Source: Dioscorea cayenensis subsp. rotundata
Taxonomy: Eukaryota; Streptophyta; Magnoliopsida; Dioscoreales; Dioscoreaceae
Reading direction: 5' to 3'
Assembly (NCBI RefSeq): GCF_009730915.1
Contig: NC_052472.1
Location: forward strand, 930,001 to 994,000
DNA length: 64,000 nt
Shown here: one piece after another, positions 39,778 through 56,760 of the stretch
Layout: every line of letters starts with the position of its first letter
How positions within the stretch are numbered: position 1 is the first letter of the stretch
Notes under the pieces: model-generated
Database searches by the model: none
Told to the model about the DNA's origin: nothing
Seen by the model: the letters and a program-made list of their open reading frames with translations, nothing else
Made by a program: the position numbers and the translations under genes

Positions 39778-39940
39778 CAGAGTGTGGGGCTAAAACACAA
39801 TGGTCATTGGTCACTACTCACCAGAAAACAAGTGAGGATGCCATTATTCCAACTGGTACTCTTTTGACTCCTTTGTCTCTGTTTAACAGCCTTTCTTTGG
39901 CATTGGTATTATTATCTACTAAACTACTAAAAGTACTGGA
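39778..39940. repeat. Diverged sixth copy of the EXORDIUM-like upstream repeat
   Basis: Shares agtgtggggctaa, ggtactctttt and tgtctctgtttaacagcc with the array at 37798-38810, but with more substitutions. It lies beyond the Tourist-like element. Confidence 0.7.
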
Positions 39941-41931
39941 TTTGTAGAGGTTTTTTATTTATTTATTTATTAAATTGTGTGTTTTATTCTTGTTAATTTT
40001 AGATCTACCTATTGATTGTTTTTCTTTGACTGTTAAAAGTGTTATTATTAAGAAATACTTTATATCCAAAGTATGTTAATTAAATAAATTATTAATTTTT
40101 TATGGAGATCAATGACTTCTCCTTAGATATATAGGGTAGTTTTTTTTGTATAATTGTTATTATCATTAGCGGTACTTAAGGTCTTTTTTTTTTTCATAGA
40201 TTTCATTGAGTGATTTTATTCTTTCTAATTTGGGTTTATTTATTGAATGTTTTACTTTTCCAATCAAGCTTGATATAACCAATAAATAGCTATTAGTGTT
40301 GAATACAGTGGGAAAAAAATTCTCTGAGGTAAAATACTAGATGAAAGTCCATAATTTATTATGTCATTAATCTTTAAAAAATTGTGATAAGACTATTTTG
40401 TTTTGGGTTGTTGGTTTAACTTTTAACATCAAAATGGTGAAGTTCATATTGCCTGGTTCAAGATTCAAAGAATACTCTGATTATAATCTATCACAGCATG
40501 ACATGTATTTTTCAAAAAAAAGTTAACTACTACATAAAAAAATAAAAGGACATGTGTCAACCTGTGATAGGCTAGAACCATATAATATGAACTCACAATG
40601 GTGTTACTATTCAAATGGTTGTCATTTTCATCTTCAATTCATCTTGAGTTTAGAGACATTACTTTAAAAGGATGACCAAATAACAAAAACAACTCATAAT
40701 TTATTATTATTATTATTATTATTATTGTGTGTGTAAAATTAAAGAATTGAGTTTCTGAACCTCAAATGAGAATCTGTGATCCAAAGTATAGAAAAAACCA
40801 ATAGTGGTTGAATAGAGTTAATTTTGTTAGGATGATATGAGTTTGTTTAGTGGAAGAGGATGGATGATGAGCTGGTTGTGATGTTGTCCTTTAGCCAGGA
40901 ATTTTTTTTGTGGGACATTGAGGACATTGAAACTCTCTCTCAGGATGTTTTCCTTGCTTTTATAGTTTTATTTCCTTCTTTCTCTCACTGCACTTAATTC
41001 ACATGTTGGCCTTTACTTTGTTCAGGACTACAACTGTCAGCTTTTTCATCACCTTCTCTGTTTTTTCTATTTTAGCCTTTCAACCCCTGTTAAATGCTTT
41101 AATTATTCCATCATCTTCTGTTTCTCAGATTCTCTTATGTTTGTTTGTTTTTTTATTTTTTTATTTTATTTTTTGGGCTTTTAATTAAGAAGTAAATTAG
41201 TTGTCATGTTTTTTATAATGGAGATGGTAATGTTGTATGTTTTCCTGTTAATTGTTTTATATGTTTTTGTATTAATTGTTTATGTTTGTTGTTTTTACAT
41301 GCTATTGTGAAAAAATGTAATTTTGAATTCGGATTTAAATTCATTAATTTTGGGTTTTTTTATATATATTTTTTTTGGCCAAAATTATTTATGGTGGTTG
41401 TTTTTGAATGTTATATTTTTCAATTAATTTAGAACTCATGTAATTTTTGAGTTGGGATGTGAATTTATTATTTTTGGATCATCTTTGCATTAGAAGGATG
41501 GTAATTTAACTTATTCTTTTTTAAATGAGAAGTTAAGAAATTAACTCTCTCTCTCTCACAGTAGTATTTGGTTAGATGAGTAATTTTTTTATGTATGAGT
41601 GTGTGTACTCTAGGGATGTATTAAGATTAGATATCTAGAGACATTCTAAAATTGTTTTTAGATTTGAATCTAATGATTACTGACGAGTTATACACAATAT
41701 CAAATAATATTTGATATTATATAATGTTAAACAGTAATTATTAAATAATAACAATTATGCACAGTATTTAATATAAGTAATAGACTAATAGTTATTAGAT
41801 AATGGTTTACTGTGGTACATCAAATACTATTAAATAACAATAACTCTAAGGATTATGATGTTTTGCAAATATATTTCTATATATATATGGGAAAAAATAA
41901 TATAGGTACATACCTAGATTACTATTCTATA
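39941..41931. other. AT-rich intergenic DNA
   Basis: No gene supported. Contains (TTA)n at about 40699-40724 and a T-rich stretch at 41140-41180. 41640-41690 is weakly related to the duplication that follows. Confidence 0.5.
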
Positions 41932-42412
41932 GAGACGTTAAATCATAGTTGTTGGATCATCATCCAATGGATGTTTATTTATATAGATAATATACAATTC
42001 TTTACTGTTCATATTACTATACATCATTGTATAATATGTTTTGAACTGTTTATAATAATCGTAGCCGTTAAATTATCATCTGATGATTACTGTAGATGTC
42101 CTTAAATTATTCATCCTCTGTATATATTTAAAGATGCTCCTGCACTTTATCTTTAAAGTGAGATTTAGGGACGTTAAATCACAGTCGTTGGATCATCATC
42201 TAATAAATGCTTATTTATATAAATAATATACAAATTTTACTATTTATGTCACTGTACATCACTGTATAATACGTTTTGAACTATTTATAATCTTTGTAGC
42301 TATTAAATTATCATATGGTAGTTACTGTAGATGTTTATAAATTACTCATTTTTTTTTTTATATATATTTTAAAGATGCCCCTGCACTTTATCTTTAAAGT
42401 GAGGTTTTAGGT
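41932..42412. repeat. ~240-bp tandem duplication
   Basis: Copy 1 is about 41932-42170 and copy 2 about 42171-42412. Shared blocks include gacgttaaatca, gttggatcatcatc, cctgcactttatctttaaag and ttactgtagatgt. The copies have diverged by substitutions and a T-run change. Confidence 0.85.
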
Positions 42413-42755
42413 TTGAAATGGCAGAACTTGCATACTCACTTTTATACCTCTCTGACACACTGGAACCGACCTAGCTATGCACATTTCAAATGTTTTCACT
42501 TCAGAGTGAGAAGAGTCCTTGCACATTTCTTTTTTTTTTTTATAATTGAAAAAAAAGTTTTAAAAGGTTTTTATATGTTGCATTGACATAATAATTGATA
42601 TATACGCGTCATGAATTTAAAATATATTTCTTTTTCTAATAACTGTTGTAATATAAGTTGTCGAGTGAGCTGTCACGTGATATATATATATATATATTAT
42701 TGTTTTAATAAAAAATAATAATTTTATTTGTTTTAAAAAATTTTATTTATTTTAG

Positions 42756-43048
42756 GTTTAATTGTTGTGTGCATATCCTTATAATTATGTACTTTCTGTG
42801 ATTTTAGTCTTTATAATATTTTTTTAGGTACAATTAAATTTTCATATTTAGTTGAATTGGGTCATTTTAGTCTGTGATGTAAATAGACAAATGTAAATTG
42901 TAAGGTCTTAATTGTACCTAAAAATATAACCGTACATTAGAATGATCCATTTCAACCAAATATGAAGACTTAATTATACCTAAAAATATTAGAGGGACTA
43001 AAAAAAGTAAAAAATACACAATTACATGAATCATGACAACAATTAAAT
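42756..43048. mobile_element. Foldback MITE with long inverted arms
   Basis: The left arm begins gtttaattgttgt and the right arm ends acaacaattaaat. The arms stay complementary for roughly 110 bp each (e.g. attttagtct and ttaggtacaattaa on the left against their partners on the right), around a loop near 42880-42910. It is about 293 bp long without coding capacity. A transcript would form a long hairpin. Confidence 0.65.
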
Positions 43049-43357
43049 CTTTATTTTATCAATGTGCATCATTATGCATTGTTAATATAGAGGCCAATAG
43101 TGCATTTTCTTTTTTATTTTTAATTTTTTTTATTAAAAAAAGTTATTTATGAATTATTATTAAGTCAAGTCCATGGGTGACAACTCGGAAGGCATGTGTT
43201 ATGAACAATGAGTACTGTATCTTTTTGACTTTTTTTTTTGCTTGAATATGATCATTATTGATAGACAAGATGTTTCATTTGTTTTGGTTGTTGATTTTTT
43301 TTTATTTTTATCCCCTCACATTAATGATTCATATAACAATCTTGTTTTTGTTTTGAA

Positions 43358-43563
43358 AGAGGAGCGGGCGAACCCACTCAAAAGACTCGGTGACGTACTA
43401 CAAGCTCCTGTGAATCAAAGTGGGGATGCACATGCCACGTGAAGATCGAACTACCCCGTGACACAACTACTATTCACAATTCTAAAAAATATACCCGTTC
43501 ACCACTCGGTGAGAGCTCAATCGGTGACCCATATACTAATAGACCCGAAATTCGTTGGCATAC
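43358..43563 (-). mobile_element. SINE-like element related to the one at 29.4 kb
   Basis: On the minus strand a head (ccaacgaatttcgggtctat) is followed by sequence shared with the 29.4-kb element (gtatattttt, gtgaatagtagttgt) and by a B-box-like gttcgatct. It is richer in GC than its surroundings. Ends are approximate. Confidence 0.45.
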
Positions 43564-46125
43564 CAATCTTGTTTTTACTAGAATGTAAAAAAAGGGAATT
43601 CCTTTCTTTCATTAGATTTTAATGTAAATATCTCCACCCACTTTTTGTGCAAAAAATATCTTATTTGAATGCAACTAATAAATGATGTGGGGTTTTTTTG
43701 GTTGAATGAGTGGAGATATTTGTGTACTTTTTTTAAAAAAACAAGAAAATCAAAGTAGGTTTGTTTTTGTTTAATCTTGATAGATTCTTGATAGAAAAGA
43801 TGCTTGATTTTTTTTGGTTGTTCATATAGTACTAGTTTTAAATTCTTAATAAATAAATACACCAAGTGGAATAATTTGGACTTTATTCTATATGAAATAA
43901 TGAAATAATAAGGGATTACGGCTTTAGATATTTTTTTATTTATAAAAATATAGACAAATCATGTCAGGGGTGTGCACAAATGTAGATTTAATACTTCAAC
44001 ATACATATTTTCATCTTACGTGAACTATGGTTTGAATCTATTTTTTCTGTAAGAACATGAATATTTTAGGTATAAAATTCAATGTCAATAAATCAAGTAG
44101 TTATTGATAAAGTCTATATATAGATATATATTTTAATATTTTATTATTATTTGTAATTGAGTCAATCAAAAGTGAAGAATGAAGATAGAAAAACTTGAAA
44201 AATTTTATAAAAATTCTACTCTCACAGAAAACAAGAAGTTAATAAGTCAAGTATAATTTTAGATTTGTGTATAAATTAAATTAATCATTTTTAAATTTGT
44301 GGATTAAAATCAAATATCTTAAAATTAGCTTATTTTTATAAGGATTATATTTGAAATTAAAGTTGTCTTAACTCTAATTAAGCTAATTTCATCTTTCATA
44401 TATTAAAAAGAAACAGCTAAAGGGCACATGCAATGTTCTCATTAAGGACAAAGTGATTGGATCTTTCTCAAGTTCTCATAACCACCCTTTAAATAATGTG
44501 TTACTTTTTCAATGGGAAAGAAGACATCAATTGAATAATTTAAACAATGAGAAAAAACATTTATTAGATCTCAAAAGTCAGAACTAGTTATTTAATATTG
44601 TTTATCCTAGGTTTTTTTTAAAATTAAATTAATGTTAATTAACTAATTAATTTAAACAATGAGAAAAAACATTTATTAGATCTCAAAATATGTTGATTAT
44701 ATATATATATATAGAATATGGAGAAGCATAATAGGTTTGTATATCAACAAGTTGGCTTATGTCTGATACCTTTTTTTTTGTTTGCATTATTTATAAAATG
44801 TTTTGGACTCTTGTCTTTGGTTTTATATGTTTTATTTAGTGGAAATTATGCAAATATTCGGCACAGATTTACATAAGTTGATTATTTTTTTAAAAAAAAT
44901 TTATATATATATATATATATATATGAGCTCATGTATTCTGCCAACAACGTAAATTAAAAAATTTACAAACATCTAAAAAAACTGTTAAATCAACATCCAA
45001 TGATCTTCTCTCTATCCGTTTTTTTTGTTTTTTTTGTTGTTCTCATTTATATATTATTATCTGTGTAATATAAAATTATGTAGATGTCCGCAAATGATGT
45101 TTAAAATATATATATATATATATATTCTATTTAACCGTGATAGAAAAAAGCACTTGGGATTGGGAAACATGCTGAAATGTGAGAGCAAGTCTGAAGCATC
45201 CTGGTATTCTATTTTCTTTAAAAAAAAAAACAAAAATAAAGTAAATTTCAATTCAAATAACATTGACTTTGGGAAATAATTTATGATTTGATGATAACTA
45301 TAGTATTTTAATCAATTAATTTTTTTTCCATAAGCATCACCAAATTTAAGAGAATGAAATAAGCATAAAACTCTTAAAAATTATTTAACAATTCAATATC
45401 AACACATCATCCTTTTCCTGTGAATAACATTAATTATGGAAACAACATAACTGGAATTTAAAGTATCTAACAATGAAAAAACAAAAATAAAAATAACCAT
45501 TTAATATCAATACATCATCTTTCTCTTCTGAAGAACATCTAAACTCTTTTAATATATATATATATATATATAATCTAAATTAATGGGCAAGGATGATACC
45601 CACACTCAATGAGCTCCAGTCTTGAGAATATTTTAAAAAAAAATGTTAAAAATGTTACAATAATAAGCCTGTACATGTAATGTAACAAATAACATGCACA
45701 GCTTGAATTAAATATACATTACATATACACACACACACACATCACACCATTATTTCCCAGAAGGTTAAAGAACTTCTGTTTGAGCACTCTACAAACAGCA
45801 AAAAGAGGCCATATATCTCCAGAAAAAAAATAGCTAAGTCTCATGGCCCCAAAATAGTTTTACCAGTTGAAAATTCTTCAAAACCTATAGAATGGTATGA
45901 AGAACTTTGTTTGGTACCCTTCTCTTAATCCTTCTTTTTATTGGAACTCAAGTAAAGAATCAAAAACTCTTTCTAAAATTACTCTACATGATGATGATGA
46001 TGATGATGATGATGACCACACTTGTTTAAATTTCATAGGTTTCATGAGGGAAACATAAAATGTGTGTTATGAAATGCAGTGTAATAAGAACGAGGGGTCG
46101 AGGTGTCAAATACCGAAAAATTCTC
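43564..46125. other. AT-rich intergenic DNA with a direct repeat at 44537-44690
   Basis: No gene supported. A 40-bp block starting aatttaaacaatgag occurs at 44537 and again at 44649. (GAT)n occupies 45988-46015, about 110 bp from the SRPK stop codon. Several (AT)n tracts occur (44700, 44903, 45105, 45553). Confidence 0.5.
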
Positions 46126-50687
<4,562 letters not shown>

Positions 50688-50699
50688 TTAGACTTAGAC

Positions 50700-51595
50700 A
50701 TCAAACTTATAAAAGAATGATGATGATGATGATGTTTGGTTTGATTGGGTTAATGTTACAGAGCCCCCGGTCGAATCGAAGTCATCTCGTCTAATTTCAG
50801 ATCCGGATTATTTCCTCGCTCTCTTTTATCTTAGTCTGACATATGTTTTTATATAATGTTATTATTTTTTTAATATTGCGATTAAAGGATATGTGTCAGA
50901 CTGTGATTGAAAAAGACCAGAGAATAACCTGGTTTTGGAACCAGACGAGATGAGTAGATATATTTTCTACCCTTTATAATTCATAAATTTAATATTAAAA
51001 AATAAAACTCCAGATTCCTGAATTGTTTTTTAAAAATTTTGATTAATATGTATTTTTACTATTTGCTAAACTCACACCCACAATCAAAGATATATAATCA
51101 CTGTTTACAGTGACTTAAATACAGTCACTTTTCTCAGTTATTTGATTTAAACAATTAAAAAGTATTTTTTTAAAAAAATTGAATAAACCATATTCATTCA
51201 AAAGAAAACACAACACATTCATTACAAAATATTTCTAGAGGTATCAAGTGAAAATAAATTCTGATTCATGGCTTAGTTAATCAAGCAAACTATATCAACA
51301 TTCCACATAAAAACTTGGTGCACATCCAAAACAATTAGTTTTACTGACGCAAATTAAGAAAAACTCACTTTTTACAACGAGATTTGAAATAAGCTCGAAA
51401 TACTTCAAATGTCATGCAGTCACTTTTCACAATAGCGCCAATACTACTAGGCTATCAGTTATTTGATTTAAACAATTAAAAGTATTTCCAGAGGTATCAA
51501 GGAAAATTCTTGCTTAATTAATCAAGCAAACTATCAACATTCCACATAACAACTATGGTGCACCAATCCAAATCAATCAGTTTTACTAACACTAA
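50700..51595. other. SRPK upstream / TRM-like downstream intergenic segment
   Basis: Contains the SRPK promoter. A short inverted pair (agtctgacatat near 50833, atatgtgtcagact near 50889) could form a hairpin. Copy 1 of the 3' duplication described at 51110-51611 is also here. There is no gene. Confidence 0.5.
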
Positions 51596-51611
51596 TTACA
51601 AAAAAAACTCA
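51110..51611. repeat. Duplicated 3' flank of the TRM-like gene
   Basis: Copy 1 is about 51118-51370 and copy 2 about 51417-51611. Shared blocks are cagttatttgatttaaac, gaggtatcaag, aatcaagcaaactat, caacattccacataa and agttttactaac/gac, in the same order. Copy 2 runs into the stop codon of the TRM-like gene (51596). Confidence 0.85.
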
Positions 51612-54200
51612 CACACAAGTTCATCTATCAATTCACCAAAGATTAACAGCTCCATTTCACTCCCAACAAAGTCAACAGCTTTCAGGGATGAACCTGACCA
51701 TGAAGTCAACTTCAAGTGAAAAGCCACCATGCAATCTATAGAATTGTTATTCTCATTCAATGCAGTCCTTGTCTTCATCTCTGACTCTGGAACTTTGCAG
51801 GAATGAATCATTTCATTCATTAAATCAAACAATATGTTGTGTTTCATACCAATTTCTCTTCCATTTCTGCTGCATTTGACCTCCTCTTTCTCATCCCAAT
51901 CTAAAAGAGTGCTTTGAATCTCTCTTGATTCAGCTTGTTCATCCTCACAAGAAGTTTGCAGTTTTCCAATTGTCAGTTCTAGCAGAGATTGAATGAAATA
52001 AACATGATGTTAATAGCAGCATTAATTCAGAGGTATGAAAAAGAAAATGATTTTTATACCGGAAATTTCGGAGCAGAATTCAGGAAATGGTGCTTCAAAT
52101 GGTGACACAGGACTTGGAGGCACCTCAGTGTGGTTGTCCTGGATTTACATGAATTAAAATTGCTAAAAACTGAGCAAATGAAAATTTTGAAAAATATTCA
52201 TCTGATCATATTACTTGCCTTCACAGTACCATGATTCATGACAACTGATGGTTCAGCAAAAATAGGATTTAGAGATTTAATCACAATTCTTGAAGCTGGT
52301 TTTTTCTTACTGAAAAACCTTCTTTTGAGTGTGAGATTTTGTTTCAAGTTTGACACCTTGCCTTTGATACTGAAACCATCTTTCTTGCACTTCCTGACTT
52401 TCGGAGAATTTTGTTCAGATAATTCTTGCCTTTTATCAATGCGAAAATGGCCAGTAGTAGCTGGAGAAGAATATGACCTTACAAGGTTGACTCCTGAATT
52501 AATCTCCATTTTACATCCAAAAGAACAAGATTTTGATTCATCAATAGATCTCTTTTCTTCCCGGCTTCTCAATTTAGTTGTTGTTTTGGAGAATTCAGTC
52601 AGATGACTGACTGAATTCCGAGCATTTCCTTGATTTGCCAACACATTCTTTAGTCGATCATTTATGAGTTTTCTTGTATCAATGTTAATGAATTCTGAAG
52701 AATCCAATGCACTATCCATTTTCCTCGTCACACTTTCTTTGATTTGTTTTGCTATATGTCGAGCAATATTTGTCGTGTCATTTGAGTTCTCACAGATTCC
52801 TCTAGCGGTAGATGCGTTTCTCGTCTGCCCTTGAATTTCAAGCCTGATCCTTTCTTTCACTTCTTGAAGAAAATTCTCCATGTTACCTTTTTCTTCGATG
52901 TTCTCACTGTTAGTAACAGCTAAATATCGGTCTTTTCTGTGTCTCATCTCCTGCTCAACATTTGATCGGAAATGTTTATTAGTATGAACTTCACATTGAA
53001 ATGGAACTCTTTGTTGATCATCAAACATCTTGTTCCGTGTTGAAGGACGAATTCTAGATTTCATCAGTTCATCGGGGACAGAAATTCTCTTAGATTCCCT
53101 GTATCTGACCATTTTCATCCTGTTAAGATTTTCTTGTGCTATGCTTTGGTTATCTTTGAGCAAGAGAAGGTTGCGATCTAAAGACTTCGATGCTTTCCAT
53201 GCCTGAAATTCTTTCTTAAATCTCTGAAGTAACTCTTCTTGGGGATGTTCTCGATAATGTGGTTTTGTCGTTTTCATGCTATTGTTGGACTGGTCTGAAT
53301 CAAGTGTGCTGTGAACAGGAGCTAATGATCTTAGTGATGTATCACGAGTCGATGAAATCAGTTTCTTGTCAAATGATACTTCTGAGAAACTAAAGTTTTT
53401 ATCAGATGACAATGTGTCTATGCCCATTAAACGGGCGACAACACTCGGAGCATTTCTTCTGTTCTGCATTCTGTTCGACATGTCACTGTTTGTTGCTGAC
53501 TTCTTCATTTTAGGTTGATTAGGACAATTGATAGATTTCGATGACTGCCGCTTTACCTGACAAAATTACTAATTTTCAAAGCATGGGTGATAAATACTAG
53601 TGAGCATTCTATAGCTTGACATAAAAAAAACTTTTAACTGAATCAATCAAAGAGCAGGTAGGGAAACCAAGGACTATCAGAAGAATGTAAAAATTCGAAA
53701 ATCACATAGACTGTTATGATTTGATATAACTACAAAGCCACTAGACCGTTATGATGTTCGATAATCAACAAAAATTAGCATTAAAGTTTCCAATTTGATC
53801 AGTCAAGAAACTCTAACAAGACGTAGATTTTCATCACAATGAACAAGGCGTTGCTGGTTTTTGTTTGCATCACAAAAATGTTAACACATAGAATTGAATT
53901 GCTCACCGGAATATCTTCATGATGTGTATGATAAATCTGAGATGATTTGGTTGGAAATTCCAAGCTATTCCTCGGAGCTTCAAGGCCTACAATGAAGTCA
54001 GAATACCATGTGTAAATGTCCAATTGTACATGAAAAAAAAAATTCTGTAGTAATTTTCTGCAACTAAAACATTTTAATTTAAGAGACAAATGTAATGGTC
54101 AACTAGATCATTCGGTCTGGTTCTCACCGTCATTGTGTCTCTTATGTCCAAACAACTTTCTCGATGTGCTAGCTTGATTGAAGTCGAAAAATTGCAACAT
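51596..54200 (-). CDS. TRM-like protein with VARLMG motif (DUF3741/DUF4378 type)
   Basis: Five coding exons: 54128-54200, 53907-53986, 52219-53556, 52060-52138 and 51596-51978. They give 650 residues, in phase throughout. The start MLQFFDFNQASTSRKLFGHK is followed by GLEAPRNSLEFP and NAPSVVARLMGIDTLSSD (the TON1-recruiting-motif family M3-like box). A long basic, Ser-rich, probably disordered region comes next, then VPPSPVSPFEAPFPEF (an M4-like PSPVS box). It closes with ELLIFGELIDELVCEFF. TRM proteins link TON1/PP2A complexes to cortical microtubules and influence cell shape and division plane. The intron after 52219 needs a GC donor (AAG|GCAAGT); with a GT rule the frame would run six codons to a stop and lose the conserved C-terminus. 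A 5' UTR exon with a GTAAGCC donor probably lies at about 55530-55680, across a repeat-rich intron. The exact TRM subgroup is not assigned. Confidence 0.82.
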
Positions 54201-54559
54201 ACCTCCAATGGATTCTGGAGCTTCTTCACCAACAATGAGATTGATTAGCCACAGTGGTTGATATCTGTGCTTGGTTGATTGAACTTTTTGACAATCAGAA
54301 AAAAAAAATGACACAATCAAAATATAGTATAAACAAAACGTAACTGACACAAATATCCATCAGCAAACTTTTACTTGATTTCAATTCACATCATGAAAAA
54401 AATAATGCCAAAATCAACTTTTTTTCTCTTTTTCCACAAACAAATAGGAAAAAATCTCAACAGGACACACACCAAAAAATTAATGTGAAGAAAAATCGAT
54501 AGGTGTGGAATGCAAAATAAATCTCTATATATAACATTCAGCAAGAATAAAAAGAGGTG

Positions 54560-55470
54560 GCAACATTACCAAACAAAAGTTCCAACAGGATTAAAAAAAA
54601 ACAAAAACAAAAACAAAAACAACGATGATAATTAATCCAACTCCATTGCTCACATTGAAATCCATAATGGAAGCTAATCAGCCACAAAAATACCAAATAT
54701 CAATAGCAGTCCCATAAAAAAAAAAACAGAGAGAGATTTCAACATTACAAAACACAAGTTACTGAAAAACTCTAAATTGATAATCAAACAAAATAAACAA
54801 CAATGACAAGGTCATATGCCCTTAAACATACAAAATCTTAATAACAATTCACTAAAGAAAAAGAGGGATTTTAACATTACAAAACACATGCTCCAAAAAA
54901 ATAAAAACCCCCAAAATAATCATTAATCGAATTCCATTACTCACACTAAAATTCATAATCGAAGCTAATCAACCACAAATTGTGAGAAAAATGAACTCCT
55001 AAACATACCAAAATCTCAATAATGTTAAACCCTAAATTGACAATCAACCAAAGTAAATCAATAGCATTCACCCAAAAATAAGAGATCTTGCAACATTACA
55101 AAACACAAGCTCCAAAAAAAAAAAACCCTAAAAATGATAATTACCAAACTCCACTCCTCAAACTAAAATTCCCAAAACAAAAAGCTAGTCAACAACAATG
55201 GCACCATCATGAACACTTAAACATACCAAATCTCAATAAAACTAACCAAGAAAAAGAGACATTCCAAAATTACAAAACCCAAACTCCTCACAAAACCCTA
55301 AATTGACAATCAACCAAATCTAATAAAACCCACAATGTCAAGGTCATAAGCTCTTAAACACACCAAAATAAAAACCCTAAAATAATTACCAACCAAAAGC
55401 TCCATTACTCACACTAAAATCCACAATCCCAGCTAATCAACCACAATATCAACATCAAAAACATCTAAAC
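54560..55470. repeat. ~5 diverged tandem blocks in the 5' intron of the TRM-like gene
   Basis: The block caacattacaaaacacaagc recurs near 54561, 54740, 54866, 55092 and 55264, with intervening shared text (ccattactcacactaaaat, gaagctaatcaaccacaa, ttaaacataccaaaatctc). The spacing varies from 125 to 225 bp, so the array is compound and decayed. It fills the space between the presumed 5' UTR exon and the first coding exon. Confidence 0.75.
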
Positions 55471-55529
55471 ATGCAAAAAAATCTCCAAAAAAAAAAGAAA
55501 GAAAGAAAGAAAGCCATTGGCTTACCACA

Positions 55530-55680
55530 AGTGGAGCAACCCAAGAGCAATCCCTGCAAAGAGATGGAGAGAAGTTATGGAGGAGAAAGGTTGTCCTCCA
55601 TGGAAAAGCAATGCTTTCTGGACCCATTGATGGTGAAAAGCAAGCTTAGAAAAAGCTCCCTTGTTCTCTCCTACCATTAA
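55530..55680 (-). promoter_or_regulatory. Probable 5' UTR exon of TRM-like gene with short uORF
   Basis: Sense sequence has C/T-rich leader text, an ATG at about 55627 (MGPESIAFPWRT...) open for about 60 codons, and a donor cttgtg|gtaagcc at about 55525. Upstream, at 55790-55830, is a GC-richer stretch that may be core promoter. Splicing to the first coding exon is inferred. Confidence 0.4.
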
Positions 55681-55954
55681 TTTCACCATTGTTTCTAGGG
55701 TTTCTTCTCACAAAGAATGAATTTTTAAATTTTTATTAAATTGTTTGGAATTACAGGTCAGGACAACAAGGCCGTTGGTTGGCAGTTGCTTTTTGAGCAC
55801 GTGGGCCTTCCCCCATTTGGCGCCCTTTTTTTTCCCAAGCCTTTGTCTGTGTACTCAACCAACGTTTGGGGTCAACACCAACTTGGTTTTAATTATTTTA
55901 TTTTATTTTATATTTAACAAATAGTCGACAAGCCCACTCTATTAAAAAAAAAAA

Positions 55955-56094
55955 ATGAAGTGGGTTGTTCGTTTCGGGAAGGACCAGAGATCGAACTTCA
56001 TGTCTTATGCAAGGTGAGGGCACGTGAGTCGGCGTTAAACCTTACTCCCCACACGTGCACGTCTCTTGGTTCTGGTGCTTGTCGCCTTTTTCAA

Positions 56095-56142
<48 letters not shown>

Positions 56143-56760
56143 CAAGATGTGCAAAAACGTGGAGAGCAACTGCAAGCTTGACCAGTACCTATGCCATGAC
56201 CTTAGGTGAACCAGTACCTATGCCCTGACCTTAGGTGTGCTTTGAGGTTCGATTTTTAATTCTTCCCGAAATAAACACCTTATTCAAAGGACCCTGTACT
56301 AATAAGTAAAGCGGTTGTTGGTTAATATTTTTTTTTAGAGAAAATTGATAATTAGCTACATTCTCCATGTTTATGGGAAGTCAGAAATATGCATAGATAT
56401 GGAGAGCAACTGCAAGCTTAACTGGTACTTATGCTTTTACCTTGTATGGGTTTTGGGGTTTTATTTTGGGTCTTTTCCGAAATAAACATCTTACGCAAGG
56501 GACTCTGCACTAATAAGCCAAATGACTTTTGGTTAATTATTTATTTTAAAGAAAATTATTAATAGCCCTCTATTTAAGGAAAGTCAGGAACATGCATAAA
56601 CATGAAGTGCAGCCACAAACTTAATCAACACTTATGTTGTTACCTCTGCATGGGCTTTGGAATTCGATCTCAGGTTCTCCTTAAAATAAACACCCTATAC
56701 AAAGAATCTGGTTCTACTAAACTAAGCCACTGTTGGTAAATTTTTTTATTTTAACAAAAC
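55955..56760. repeat. SINE-like unit: one inverted plus three tandem direct copies
   Basis: Direct copies begin near 56161 (ggagagcaactgcaagctt), 56401 (same opening) and 56607, spaced 240 and 206 bp. Each has a B-box-like ggttcgat / attcgatc and ccgaaataaacacc. The first copy has an internal 29-bp duplication (56181-56209, 56210-56238) that explains most of its extra length. 55957-56050 is the same unit inverted (tttcgggaag, atcgaact, aaggtgagggca). An (AAT)n tract (56096-56142) separates it from the direct copies. Confidence 0.8.
56096..56142. repeat. (AAT)n microsatellite
   Basis: About 15 uninterrupted repeats between the inverted and first direct SINE-like copy. It could be an expanded element tail. 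Confidence 0.95.
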
